Part shown: piece by piece, positions 1 through 7,642 of the stretch
How positions within the stretch are numbered: the stretch's first letter is position 1
Layout of the letters: every line of letters starts with the position of its first letter
Source of the DNA: Bradyrhizobium sp. Ghvi
Lineage (GTDB): Bacteria > Pseudomonadota > Alphaproteobacteria > Rhizobiales > Xanthobacteraceae
Direction of reading: 5' to 3'
Assembly: GCF_900115265.1 (NCBI RefSeq)
Contig: NZ_FOVU01000003.1
Span: 620,001 to 684,000, forward strand
Length of the DNA stretch: 64,000 nucleotides
Translations under genes and position numbers: made by a program
The notes under the pieces: model-generated
Database searches by the model: none
Told to the model about the DNA's origin: nothing
Seen by the model: the letters and a program-made list of their open reading frames with translations, nothing else

Positions 1-1890
1 GTCACGCTGCTTGCAGGCCTGACCTACTTCCGCCTCTGGGGCTATCTCTGGCGCGAGTGGTTCACCACCGTCGACCACAAGCGCATCGGCATCATGTATA
101 TGATTCTCGGCATCGTGATGCTGCTGCGCGGCTTCGCCGACGCGCTCATGATGCGGGCGCAGCAGGCGATGGCATTCGGCGGCTCGGAGGGCTTCCTCCC
201 CGCCCATCACTACGACCAGGTCTTCACCGCCCACGGCGTGATCATGATCTTCTTCGTGGCGATGCCGCTGGTCACCGGTCTGATGAACTTCGTCGTGCCG
301 CTGCAGATCGGCGCGCGCGACGTGTCATTCCCGTTCCTGAACAATTTCAGCTTCTGGATGACGGTCGGCGGCGCGGTGCTCGTGATGCTCTCGCTGTTCA
401 TCGGCGAATTCGCCCGCACCGGCTGGCTGGCTTATCCGCCCCTGTCCAACATCGGCTACAGTCCTGATGTCGGCGTCGACTATTACATCTGGGGATTGCA
501 GGTTGCAGGCGTCGGAACGACACTGTCCGGCATCAACCTGATCTGCACCATCGTCAAGCTGCGCTGCCCCGGCATGACCATGATGCGGATGCCGGTGTTC
601 ACCTGGACCTCCCTCTGCACCAACATCCTGATCGTAGCCTCCTTCCCCGTCCTGACCGTGGTGCTCGCGCTGCTCTCGCTCGATCGCTACGTCGGCACCA
701 ACTTCTTCACGAACGATTTCGGCGGCAGCCCGATGATGTACGTGAACCTGATCTGGATCTGGGGCCACCCCGAGGTCTACATCCTGGTTCTCCCCGCCTT
801 CGGCATCTTCTCGGAAGTCACCTCGACCTTCTCCGGCAAGCGCCTGTTCGGCTACACCTCGATGGTCTACGCCACGGTCGTCATCACCATCCTGTCCTAC
901 CTGGTCTGGCTGCACCACTTCTTCACGATGGGCTCGGGCGCCAGCGTCAACTCGTTCTTCGGCATCACCACGATGATCATCTCGATCCCGACGGGCGCGA
1001 AGATGTTCAACTGGCTGTTCACGATGTATCGCGGCCGCATCCGCTACGAGCTGCCGATGATGTGGACCATCGCCTTCATGCTGACCTTCGTGCTCGGCGG
1101 CATGACCGGCGTGCTGCTCGCGGTGCCGCCGGCCGACTTCGTCCTCCACAACAGCCTGTTCCTGATCGCACACTTCCACAACGTGATCATCGGCGGCGTG
1201 GTGTTCGGCGCGTTCGCCGGCATCAACTACTGGTTCCCGAAAGCGTTCGGCTTCAGGCTCGATCCGTTCTGGGGCAAATGCTCGTTCTGGTTCTGGGTCA
1301 CCGGCTTCTACATGGCCTTCATGCCGCTCTATGTGCTCGGCCTGATGGGCGTGACCCGCCGCCTGCGTGTGTTCGACGATCCTTCGCTTCAGATCTGGTT
1401 CGTCATCGCCGCGATCGGCGCCGGCCTCGTCTTTCTCGGCATCCTCAGCATGCTGATGCAGTTCGCCGTCAGCTTCCTCAAGCGCGAGCAACTCAAGGAC
1501 GTCACCGGCGATCCCTGGGATGCGCGCACGCTGGAATGGGCAACCTCGTCTCCCCCGCCGGACTACAACTTCGCCTTCACCCCCGTCGTTCACGACAATG
1601 ACGCGTGGTGGGACATGAAGAAGCGCGGCTATCAGCGTCCGCTCACCGGGTTCAAGCCGATCCACATGCCCAGCAGCACCGGCACGGGCATCATCCTCGC
1701 CGGCTTCGCTACCGCGATGGGTTTCGGCCTGGTCTGGTACATGTGGTGGCTGGCCGCGTTGAGCTTCATCGCGATGCTCGCCGTCGGGATCGGGCACACC
1801 TTCAACTATCACCGCGACTTCGATATTCCGGCTGACGACGTCATCCGGACCGAGGACGCGCGCACCAAACTGCTCGCCGGAGCCAAGTAA
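1..1890 (+). CDS. cyoB: Cytochrome o ubiquinol oxidase subunit I (5' end outside window)
   Basis: Catalytic subunit of a haem-copper quinol oxidase that oxidises ubiquinol, reduces O2 to water and pumps protons across the inner membrane. The reading frame is open from base 1, so the N-terminus lies upstream; 629 codons are visible. Seen in order: TAHGVIM (low-spin haem region), WGHPEVYI (CuB histidine with the Glu and the Tyr of the cross-link), LHHFF (CuB histidine pair), PTGAK (K-channel lysine) and AHFHN (haem ligands), with hydrophobic membrane segments throughout. The order cyoB-cyoC-cyoD and the 9-kDa-type subunit IV gene downstream favour a quinol oxidase over an aa3 cytochrome c oxidase. 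cyoC starts on the base after the stop codon. Confidence 0.95.
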   Translation, partial: VTLLAGLTYFRLWGYLWREWFTTVDHKRIGIMYMILGIVMLLRGFADALMMRAQQAMAFGGSEGFLPAHHYDQVFTAHGVIMIFFVAMPLVTGLMNFVVPLQIGARDVSFPFLNNFSFWMTVGGAVLVMLSLFIGEFARTGWLAYPPLSNIGYSPDVGVDYYIWGLQVAGVGTTLSGINLICTIVKLRCPGMTMMRMPVFTWTSLCTNILIVASFPVLTVVLALLSLDRYVGTNFFTNDFGGSPMMYVNLIWIWGHPEVYILVLPAFGIFSEVTSTFSGKRLFGYTSMVYATVVITILSYLVWLHHFFTMGSGASVNSFFGITTMIISIPTGAKMFNWLFTMYRGRIRYELPMMWTIAFMLTFVLGGMTGVLLAVPPADFVLHNSLFLIAHFHNVIIGGVVFGAFAGINYWFPKAFGFRLDPFWGKCSFWFWVTGFYMAFMPLYVLGLMGVTRRLRVFDDPSLQIWFVIAAIGAGLVFLGILSMLMQFAVSFLKREQLKDVTGDPWDARTLEWATSSPPPDYNFAFTPVVHDNDAWWDMKKRGYQRPLTGFKPIHMPSSTGTGIILAGFATAMGFGLVWYMWWLAALSFIAMLAVGIGHTFNYHRDFDIPADDVIRTEDARTKLLAGAK

Positions 1891-2520
1891 ATGACTGTTG
1901 CTGTCAATCCCTCGCAGACCGGCGAGCCGGTCTTCTACCTCGCCGACGAACATCCGCACCCAGAAGGCTACAGCACCTCGCTCGGCTTCTGGATCTATCT
2001 GATGAGCGACTGCCTCATCTTCGCGATGCTGTTCGCAGCCTTCGGCGTGCTCGGCGCCAACTACGCCGCCGGGCCCGCGCCGAAGGACCTGTTCGACCTC
2101 GATCTCGTCGCGGTGAACACCTCGATGCTGCTGCTGTCGTCGATCACCTACGGTTTTGCCATGCTGACGATGCAGCAGAACAAGATCGCCCAGACGCAGA
2201 TGTGGCTCCTGATCACCGGCCTGTTCGGCGCCGCCTTCATCGGCATCGAGCTCACCGAGTTCGCCCACATGATCCATGAGGGTGCCACGCCCCAGCGCAG
2301 CGCCTTCCTGTCTGCCTTCTTCACTCTGGTCGGCACCCACGGCCTGCACGTCTCCTGCGGCCTGATCTGGCTGATGACCCTTATGGTGCAGGTCTGGCGT
2401 TTCGGCCTGATCGAGGCAAACCGCCGTCGCCTGATGTGCCTGTCGATGTTCTGGCACTTCCTCGACGTGGTCTGGATCGGCGTTTTCACCTTCGTCTATC
2501 TCCTGGGAGTTCTGCGATGA
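1891..2520 (+). CDS. cyoC: Cytochrome o ubiquinol oxidase subunit III
   Basis: Subunit III of the bo-type quinol oxidase, a non-catalytic membrane subunit of the haem-copper oxidase core. 209 residues with about five hydrophobic segments; the first begins after SLGFWIYLMSD and the family pattern ELTEFAHMI is present near residue 125. The ATG directly follows the cyoB stop (TAAATG), and the stop overlaps the cyoD start (ATGA), so the three subunits are probably translationally coupled. The length matches known CyoC proteins. No unusual feature. Confidence 0.94.
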   Translation: MTVAVNPSQTGEPVFYLADEHPHPEGYSTSLGFWIYLMSDCLIFAMLFAAFGVLGANYAAGPAPKDLFDLDLVAVNTSMLLLSSITYGFAMLTMQQNKIAQTQMWLLITGLFGAAFIGIELTEFAHMIHEGATPQRSAFLSAFFTLVGTHGLHVSCGLIWLMTLMVQVWRFGLIEANRRRLMCLSMFWHFLDVVWIGVFTFVYLLGVLR

Positions 2521-2897
2521 GCACCAATACCCACGCAGCTGGCGCGCACGACCATCATCACGACGACGGCCACGGCCACAGCACGTTCTCGGGCTACATG
2601 CTCGGCTTCGTGCTCTCGGTGGTGCTCACTGCGATTCCGTTCTGGCTGGTCATGAGCGGCGCGCTGCCGAGCAAGCAGATCACCGCGCTGGTCATCATGG
2701 CCTTCGCGGTGGTGCAGATCGTCGTCCACATGATCTATTTCCTGCACATGAACACCAAGTCGGAGAACGGCTGGAGCATGATGGCGCTGATCTTCACCAT
2801 CGTGATGGTGGTGATCGCGCTGTCGGGTTCGCTGTGGGTGATGAACCACCTCAACAGCAACATGATGCCGATCCACGAGATGACGGGAATGAAATGA
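2517..2897 (+). CDS. cyoD: Cytochrome o ubiquinol oxidase subunit IV
   Basis: Small membrane subunit IV of the quinol oxidase, thought to help assemble or stabilise the complex. 126 residues with three hydrophobic helices (about residues 30-50, 57-78 and 90-110) and the family motif VHMIYFLHM. The N-terminus is unusually rich in histidine (HDHHHDDGHGH at about residues 10-20). The start was placed at 2517 because it overlaps the cyoC stop as ATGA; a longer in-frame extension to 2436 would run into cyoC. The stop overlaps the next gene, again as ATGA. Confidence 0.93.
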   Translation: MSTNTHAAGAHDHHHDDGHGHSTFSGYMLGFVLSVVLTAIPFWLVMSGALPSKQITALVIMAFAVVQIVVHMIYFLHMNTKSENGWSMMALIFTIVMVVIALSGSLWVMNHLNSNMMPIHEMTGMK

Positions 2898-3754
2898 GCG
2901 ACCTCGTGAGCCCTGGGGACAAGGAACGGCGCCGCCCGGCAGGGGCCGCGCGTCCGCACCTGTGGCTCACGGTCCTCTCGCTGATCTCCTTCGTTGTTCT
3001 GATGGGCCTCGGCGTCTGGCAGGTCGAGCGCCGCGCCTGGAAACTGGCGCTGATCGACCGTGTCGAGCAGCGCGTCCATGCCGCGGCCCAACCGATCCCC
3101 TCGCCGGCTTCGTGGCCCGCCGTCTCCGCGGCAAATGACGAATACCGCCACGTCAGCGTCTCCGGCCGTTTCCTGCACGACCGCGAGACCCTGGTGCAGG
3201 CCGTCACGGAGGAAGGCCCGGGCTATTGGGTGCTGACGCCGCTGAAGCGCAGCGACGGCATGACCATCCTGATCAACCGTGGCTTCGTACCATCAGAGCG
3301 GCGCGACCCATCGACGCGCGAGGCCGGCAATCCGGACGGCCAGGTCGAGATCACCGGCCTGCTGCGCATCACCGAGCCAAAAGGCGGATTTCTCAGGGAC
3401 AATGTGCCCCAGCACAACCGCTGGTATTCGCGGGATGTCGCCGCGATTGCAGCTGCGCGCCACCTCCAGAACGCCGCACCTTTCTTCGTCGATGCCGACG
3501 CCGGATCACAATCCGCTGGCGGTCCGATCGGCGGATTGACCGTGATCCGCTTTCCCAATAACCACCTGGTCTACGCTTTGACGTGGTTTGCCCTGGCTTT
3601 CATGCTGGCCGGCAGGCTTTTCGTCACCTTCCGCGGCGGGCTGTTCCGCCGCAAGCAAGCCTTGAACGGCTTCGTCCACGAACCGGCCGGCGGCCTCGAC
3701 GCCTCCGCCCGCAGGACGGGATCAGATGCTGGAACGATCGTCGAACCGACCTGA
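2894..3754 (+). CDS. SURF1 family oxidase assembly protein
   Basis: SURF1/Shy1-like protein, 286 residues. The family assists haem insertion or assembly of haem-copper oxidases in the inner membrane. The usual architecture is visible: an N-terminal transmembrane helix (about residues 20-40, ending GLGVWQVERRAWK), a large external domain with GPGYWVLTPL and ILINRGFVP, and a C-terminal helix (HLVYALTWFALAF). The ATG overlaps the cyoD stop, so it is part of the oxidase operon and is probably dedicated to this enzyme. The start at 2894 was preferred to 2834 because of this ATGA overlap. Confidence 0.93.
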   Translation: MSDLVSPGDKERRRPAGAARPHLWLTVLSLISFVVLMGLGVWQVERRAWKLALIDRVEQRVHAAAQPIPSPASWPAVSAANDEYRHVSVSGRFLHDRETLVQAVTEEGPGYWVLTPLKRSDGMTILINRGFVPSERRDPSTREAGNPDGQVEITGLLRITEPKGGFLRDNVPQHNRWYSRDVAAIAAARHLQNAAPFFVDADAGSQSAGGPIGGLTVIRFPNNHLVYALTWFALAFMLAGRLFVTFRGGLFRRKQALNGFVHEPAGGLDASARRTGSDAGTIVEPT

Positions 3755-5111
3755 CGACGGAAACAATTACGGCGGCCCGGCCGTCACGCTGCAATCGCAG
3801 GCGGACGCACGCAGCGAGCTCATCGGTGCTGCACCGACCGACGACGAGACCAACCGCAAGAACATGGCGCTGCTGATCCAGCTGCGCTGGACCGCGGTGG
3901 TCGGCCAGATCGTGACCATCGGCGGCGCGCATTTCTGGCTCGGCATTCCCCTGCCCCTGACCCGCATGGGCGCGGTGATCGGCGCGCTGGTGCTGCTCAA
4001 TGTCTCGAGCCTGATCTGGGTACGTCATCGCGCCACGATCACCAGCAATGAGCTGCTGGTCGCACTGATGCTCGATGTCGCCGCGCTGACCGCGCAGCTT
4101 TATCTGAGCGGCGGCGCCACCAACCCCTTCACCTCGCTATTCCTGCTCCAGGTCACGCTCGGCGCGGTGCTGCTCGATGCCCGCTCGACCTGGTCGCTGG
4201 TGGCGCTGAGCTGCGCGAGTTTCGTATGGCTGACGGTGGCCTACCGACCGCTCGATCTGCCGCCCAATCCGTTGAGCGAGACCTACACGCTGACCGTCAC
4301 CGGCATGCTGCTTGGCTTCGTCCTCAATGCCGTTTTGCTCGTCGTGTTCGTCACCCGCATCAACCGGAACCTGCGCCAGCGCGATGCGCATCTGGCGGCG
4401 CTGCGCCAGCATGCGGCCGAGCAGGATCACATCGTGCGCATGGGCCTGCTCGCCTCCGGCGCGGCGCATGAACTCGGCACGCCCCTCGCCTCGCTTTCCG
4501 TCATCCTCGGCGACTGGCGACGCATGCCCGATCTCATGGCCGATCAGGAGCTTGCCGAGGACCTGACCGAGATGGAAACATCGCTGCAACGCTGCAAGTC
4601 CATCGTAACCGGGATTTTGGTCTCGGCAGGGGAAGCACGCGGCGAAGGATCGTCGCCGACGACAGTGACGGCGTTCGTCACCGCACTGGTCGACGAATGG
4701 CGCAATGCGCGCTCGGCGCGGACACTCTATTTCGTCAACACCTTTGGTGAGGACATCGCGATCGTCTCCGACATCGCACTGAAGCAGGTGATCTTCAACG
4801 TGCTCGACAATGCCTATGAGGTCTCGCGAGAGTGGGTCGAGCTCGTGGCCGAACGCGAGGGCGACAATCTGGTCCTCTCGATCAGCGATCGCGGTCCCGG
4901 CTTTGCGCCGGAAATGCTGGCTCAGCTCGGAAAGCCCTATCAGTCGAGCAAGGGCCGCGCCGGCGGCGGACTCGGCCTGTTCCTGGTGGTGAACGTGGTG
5001 CGCAAGCTGGGGGGCGGCGTGACCGCCGAGAACCACAGGAAGCGCGGCGCTACTGTCCGCCTGACGCTACCACTCGCAACGCTCGCGATCGGAGGCAGCT
5101 TTGACGCCTGA
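3726..5111 (+). CDS. RegB/ActS/PrrB-type redox-sensing histidine kinase
   Basis: Membrane sensor kinase, 461 residues, of the family that reads the quinone pool or redox state and phosphorylates a RegA/ActR regulator. About six membrane segments lie between residues 45 and 220, with the family quinone-associated motif GGATNPF at residues 129-135. The phosphoacceptor His248 sits in AAHELGTPL, and Cys290 (in LQRCKS) is in the region of the redox-active cysteine of Rhodobacter RegB. The HATPase C-terminus has NVLDNAYE and GGGLGLFL. The start overlaps the SURF1 end by 29 bases; a later start is possible. Coupling to an oxidase operon suggests it controls respiratory genes, perhaps this operon. 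Confidence 0.9.
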   Translation: MLERSSNRPDDGNNYGGPAVTLQSQADARSELIGAAPTDDETNRKNMALLIQLRWTAVVGQIVTIGGAHFWLGIPLPLTRMGAVIGALVLLNVSSLIWVRHRATITSNELLVALMLDVAALTAQLYLSGGATNPFTSLFLLQVTLGAVLLDARSTWSLVALSCASFVWLTVAYRPLDLPPNPLSETYTLTVTGMLLGFVLNAVLLVVFVTRINRNLRQRDAHLAALRQHAAEQDHIVRMGLLASGAAHELGTPLASLSVILGDWRRMPDLMADQELAEDLTEMETSLQRCKSIVTGILVSAGEARGEGSSPTTVTAFVTALVDEWRNARSARTLYFVNTFGEDIAIVSDIALKQVIFNVLDNAYEVSREWVELVAEREGDNLVLSISDRGPGFAPEMLAQLGKPYQSSKGRAGGGLGLFLVVNVVRKLGGGVTAENHRKRGATVRLTLPLATLAIGGSFDA

Positions 5112-5634
5112 CCGTTCGCTCCTTGTCGTCGAGGACGACGAAGGCTTTGCGCGCACACTGAAGCGCTCGTTCGAGCGCCGCGGCTACGAGGTCGTGCTCG
5201 CCGCGTCGATCGAGGAGGTCCGGAAAGTCCTGCAGGGCAGATCCTTCGGCTACGCCGTGGTCGACCTCAAGCTCGGCGGAGCCTCGGGCCTTGCCTGTGT
5301 CGAGCTGCTGCATAGCCACGACGAGGAGATGCTGATCGTGGTGCTGACGGGCTTCGCCAGCATCTCGACCGCCGTCGAGGCGATCAAGCTGGGGGCCTGC
5401 CACTATCTGGCGAAACCGTCGAACACCGACGATATCGAGGCCGCCTTCCACAAGGCCGAAGGCAACGCCGACGTCGCGCTGGACGTGCGGCCGACCTCGA
5501 TCAAGACGCTGGAATGGGAGCGCATCCACCAGACCCTGATCGAGACGGATTTCAACATCTCGGAAGCGGCGAGGCGCCTCGGCATGCACCGGCGCACGCT
5601 GGCAAGGAAGCTCGAGAAGCGGCCGCTGAAGTGA
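5101..5634 (+). CDS. RegA/ActR/PrrA-type redox response regulator
   Basis: Response regulator of 177 residues, cognate to the upstream kinase. It has an N-terminal receiver with acidic pair EDD (11-13) and probable phosphoacceptor Asp55 in VVDLKLGG, a proline-poor linker, and a C-terminal Fis-type helix-turn-helix (NISEAARRLGMHRRTLARKL) that is nearly invariant in this family. The start is TTG at 5101, supported by GGAGG at 5091-5095 and by an 11-base overlap with the kinase stop, which implies translational coupling. Known members control aerobic/anaerobic switches, terminal oxidases, nitrogen fixation and carbon fixation; the targets here are not visible. Confidence 0.92.
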   Translation: MTPDRSLLVVEDDEGFARTLKRSFERRGYEVVLAASIEEVRKVLQGRSFGYAVVDLKLGGASGLACVELLHSHDEEMLIVVLTGFASISTAVEAIKLGACHYLAKPSNTDDIEAAFHKAEGNADVALDVRPTSIKTLEWERIHQTLIETDFNISEAARRLGMHRRTLARKLEKRPLK

Positions 5635-5659
5635 TGAAAGCGTAGGGTGAACCCAATCA

Positions 5660-5687
5660 AAAAGCCCGGCCGCTCGGCCGGGCTTTT
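5660..5687. terminator. Bidirectional rho-independent terminator
   Basis: Perfect inverted repeat AAAAGCCCGGCCG / CGGCCGGGCTTTT with a very short loop, flanked by A and T runs so that it can work on both strands. It lies between the convergent response regulator (+) and CarD gene (-). Confidence 0.9.
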
Positions 5688-5712
5688 GATTGCTTGCGCA
5701 GAACGAAGCTGC

Positions 5713-6543
5713 TTACGCGGCCTCGTCGGCGACGGTGGTGTCGTCGCCATCGGTATCGTCGGTATCGCCCTCGGCATCCGCCTCGCCCTCGCCGTCGGCG
5801 GCTTCCGCCTTGGCATTGGCGCGGCGCGGGCTCTTGGCGAGCTGGGCCTCGATCTCCTTGACCGCTTCGGTCTCGGTCGAGTGCTGCACCACCGCGATCT
5901 CGCGGGACAGACGATCCAGCGCCGCTTCATAGAGCTGGCGTTCGGAGTACGACTGCTCCGGCTGCGACTCCGAGCGATAGAGATCGCGCACGACTTCTGC
6001 GATCGCGACGATGTCGCCCGAATTGATCTTCGCTTCGTATTCCTGGGCGCGGCGCGACCACATGGTGCGCTTGACGCGGGCGCGGCCCTTGAGCGTCTCG
6101 AGCGCCTTCTTCACCAACGTAGGCTCGGACAGCTTGCGCATGCCGACATTGGCAACCTTGGCGGTCGGAACGCGCAGCGTCATCTTGTCCTTGATGAAGT
6201 TGATGACGAACAGCTCGAGCTTCGCACCGGCGATCTCCTGCTCCTCGATGGCCAGGATCTGGCCGACGCCGTGAGCGGGATAGACGACGAATTCATTGGC
6301 CTTGAAGCCCTGGCGCTGGGTCACGACCTTCTTTTCCTCGACCTTCGGCGCAGCCGCAGCGGGCTTCACGGCCGGCTTGGCAGCAATGGGGGCCTTGGCA
6401 GGGGCGGCAGCAACGGGAGCCTTCGGAGCAACGGGCTTGGCAGCGTGAGCCTTCGCAGCAGCAGCAGCAGGCTTGGCAAGCTTTGCAGCAGCAGGCTTGG
6501 CAACGGTCGCTTTCGCGGCCGGTTTGGCAGTCTTGTTAGGCAT
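5713..6543 (-). CDS. CarD/CdnL-type RNA polymerase-binding regulator
   Basis: CarD_CdnL_TRCF-domain protein, 276 residues from the ATG at 6543. The family binds the RNA polymerase beta subunit and stabilises open complexes, often at rRNA and stress promoters. The conserved domain starts at FKANEFVVYPAHGVGQI and continues with MTLRVPTAKV and a helical C-terminal part; the protein ends in an acidic tail (GDTDDTDGDD). Before the domain is about 90 residues of Ala/Lys/Pro-rich low complexity. The frame stays open upstream to a GTG at 6744, adding 67 more basic residues of the same character, so the true start could be there. AAGAAG precedes the ATG at 6543. Confidence 0.85.
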   Translation of the reverse strand: MPNKTAKPAAKATVAKPAAAKLAKPAAAAAKAHAAKPVAPKAPVAAAPAKAPIAAKPAVKPAAAAPKVEEKKVVTQRQGFKANEFVVYPAHGVGQILAIEEQEIAGAKLELFVINFIKDKMTLRVPTAKVANVGMRKLSEPTLVKKALETLKGRARVKRTMWSRRAQEYEAKINSGDIVAIAEVVRDLYRSESQPEQSYSERQLYEAALDRLSREIAVVQHSTETEAVKEIEAQLAKSPRRANAKAEAADGEGEADAEGDTDDTDGDDTTVADEAA

Positions 6544-6889
6544 TGCGCTTCTTTTGTTCTTCGAGGACTTTGCAGCCGGCGGCGCCTTGGCAGCGGCCCG
6601 ACCCTTGGATGCGCTACGGCTGGCCGCGGCGACTTTTTTGGCCTCCTTATGGGAAGCCCTCGCTGAAGTACTCTTTTTACGCGTTTTCTGTGACACAGCC
6701 TGCGCGCGGAAACTGCCACGCCCCTGTTCGACATTTGGTTTCACGGGAACCCAGAGGGGCCAACGGGCTGACGGGGTTCAGCTTAATGTGCCCAATATAG
6801 CACATTTCCCGCAAAAATCAATGATTTAGGGGTCTTTAGGTCTGGCTTCCGGCGGCAACGCCGCTATTAGGGTTAAGTTTGGGCCTTAA

Positions 6890-7228
6890 TTAGTCTCCGG
6901 AGCCGGGGTTCGGAGAAAAATATTTCTCGAACTTACCTTCCATCCCGTCGAACTCCTTCGCATCGTCGGGTGATTCTTTCTTCTGGGTGATATTCGGCCA
7001 GCTCTTGGCGTACTCGGCATTGACCTGGAGCCACTTTTCCAACCCCGGTTCCGTATCCGGCTTGATGGCGTCAGCGGGGCATTCCGGCTCGCACACGCCG
7101 CAGTCGATGCACTCGTCCGGATGGATGACCAGCATGTTGTCACCCTCGTAGAAACAATCGACCGGGCAAACCTCGACGCAGTCGGTGTACTTGCACTTGA
7201 TGCAGTTTTCAGTGACGACGTAAGTCAT
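6890..7228 (-). CDS. fdxA: FdxA-type 7Fe ferredoxin
   Basis: Soluble electron-transfer protein of 112 residues. The N-terminal half carries the ligands for one [3Fe-4S] and one [4Fe-4S] cluster: [18 protein letters not shown] and then [12 protein letters not shown], the spacing of the Azotobacter FdI / alphaproteobacterial FdxA group. The C-terminal half ([19 protein letters not shown] onward) is the usual FdxA extension. The ATG is followed by the conserved TYVVTENC. It lies 132 bases downstream of the S4-domain gene on the same strand. The electron partner is not evident from the context. Confidence 0.95.
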   Translation of the reverse strand: MTYVVTENCIKCKYTDCVEVCPVDCFYEGDNMLVIHPDECIDCGVCEPECPADAIKPDTEPGLEKWLQVNAEYAKSWPNITQKKESPDDAKEFDGMEGKFEKYFSPNPGSGD

Positions 7229-7360
7229 CCAACGCTCCGAAAAGCTCTTTTAAAAGTCGCGGCTTGCGTAGCGCGGATGGCTCCGCGCTGCAAGGTCGGG
7301 AAGCCCCGATCATGACGGCTTTATGTGTTTGATCGACCAAGAAATGAATATCAGACGCAA

Positions 7361-7639
7361 CTAATTGCGCTTTGAGTCGCCGAGCTCCTCGTAGAGCACG
7401 CGCACCGAGGCGGCATCGCCGCGGCGCTCGTTGAAGCCGGTCACCTTCAGCACGCGCACACTGCGATCGAGCGCGATCGTGATGACGTCGCCGACCTTGA
7501 TCGCATGGCCCGGCGATGTCTCGCGCGTGCCGTTGATGCGGACATGGCCGGACTCGACGAGCTCAGCGGCGGAGGTGCGCGCCTTCACCACCCGCGCGTG
7601 CCACAGCCATTTGTCGAGACGCTGCCGCTCGGTGGTCGT
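7361..7639 (-). CDS. S4-domain RNA-binding protein, apparent ACG start
   Basis: Small S4 RNA-binding protein related to Hsp15/RlmP-type heat-shock S4 proteins, which bind rRNA or stalled 50S subunits. The S4 core is RLDKWLWHARVVKARTSA, followed by LVESGHVRING and GDVITI. No ATG, GTG or TTG lies between the in-frame stop of the helicase gene (7645-7643) and the start of the S4 helix; the only sensible start is ACG at 7639-7637, with AGGAG seven bases upstream overlapping the helicase stop, giving 92 residues. Starting at the GTG codons near 7594-7591 would remove the RNA-binding helix. Translational coupling to the helicase gene upstream is likely. Confidence 0.75.
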   Translation of the reverse strand, partial: TTTERQRLDKWLWHARVVKARTSAAELVESGHVRINGTRETSPGHAIKVGDVITIALDRSVRVLKVTGFNERRGDAASVRVLYEELGDSKRN

Positions 7640-7642
7640 GGC

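Noticed and set aside
325..2457. Large open frame of 710 codons on the - strand
   Set aside because: It is antisense to cyoB and cyoC, is His/Glu/Asp/Arg-rich as expected for the shadow of a GC-rich gene, and has no domain or start signal.
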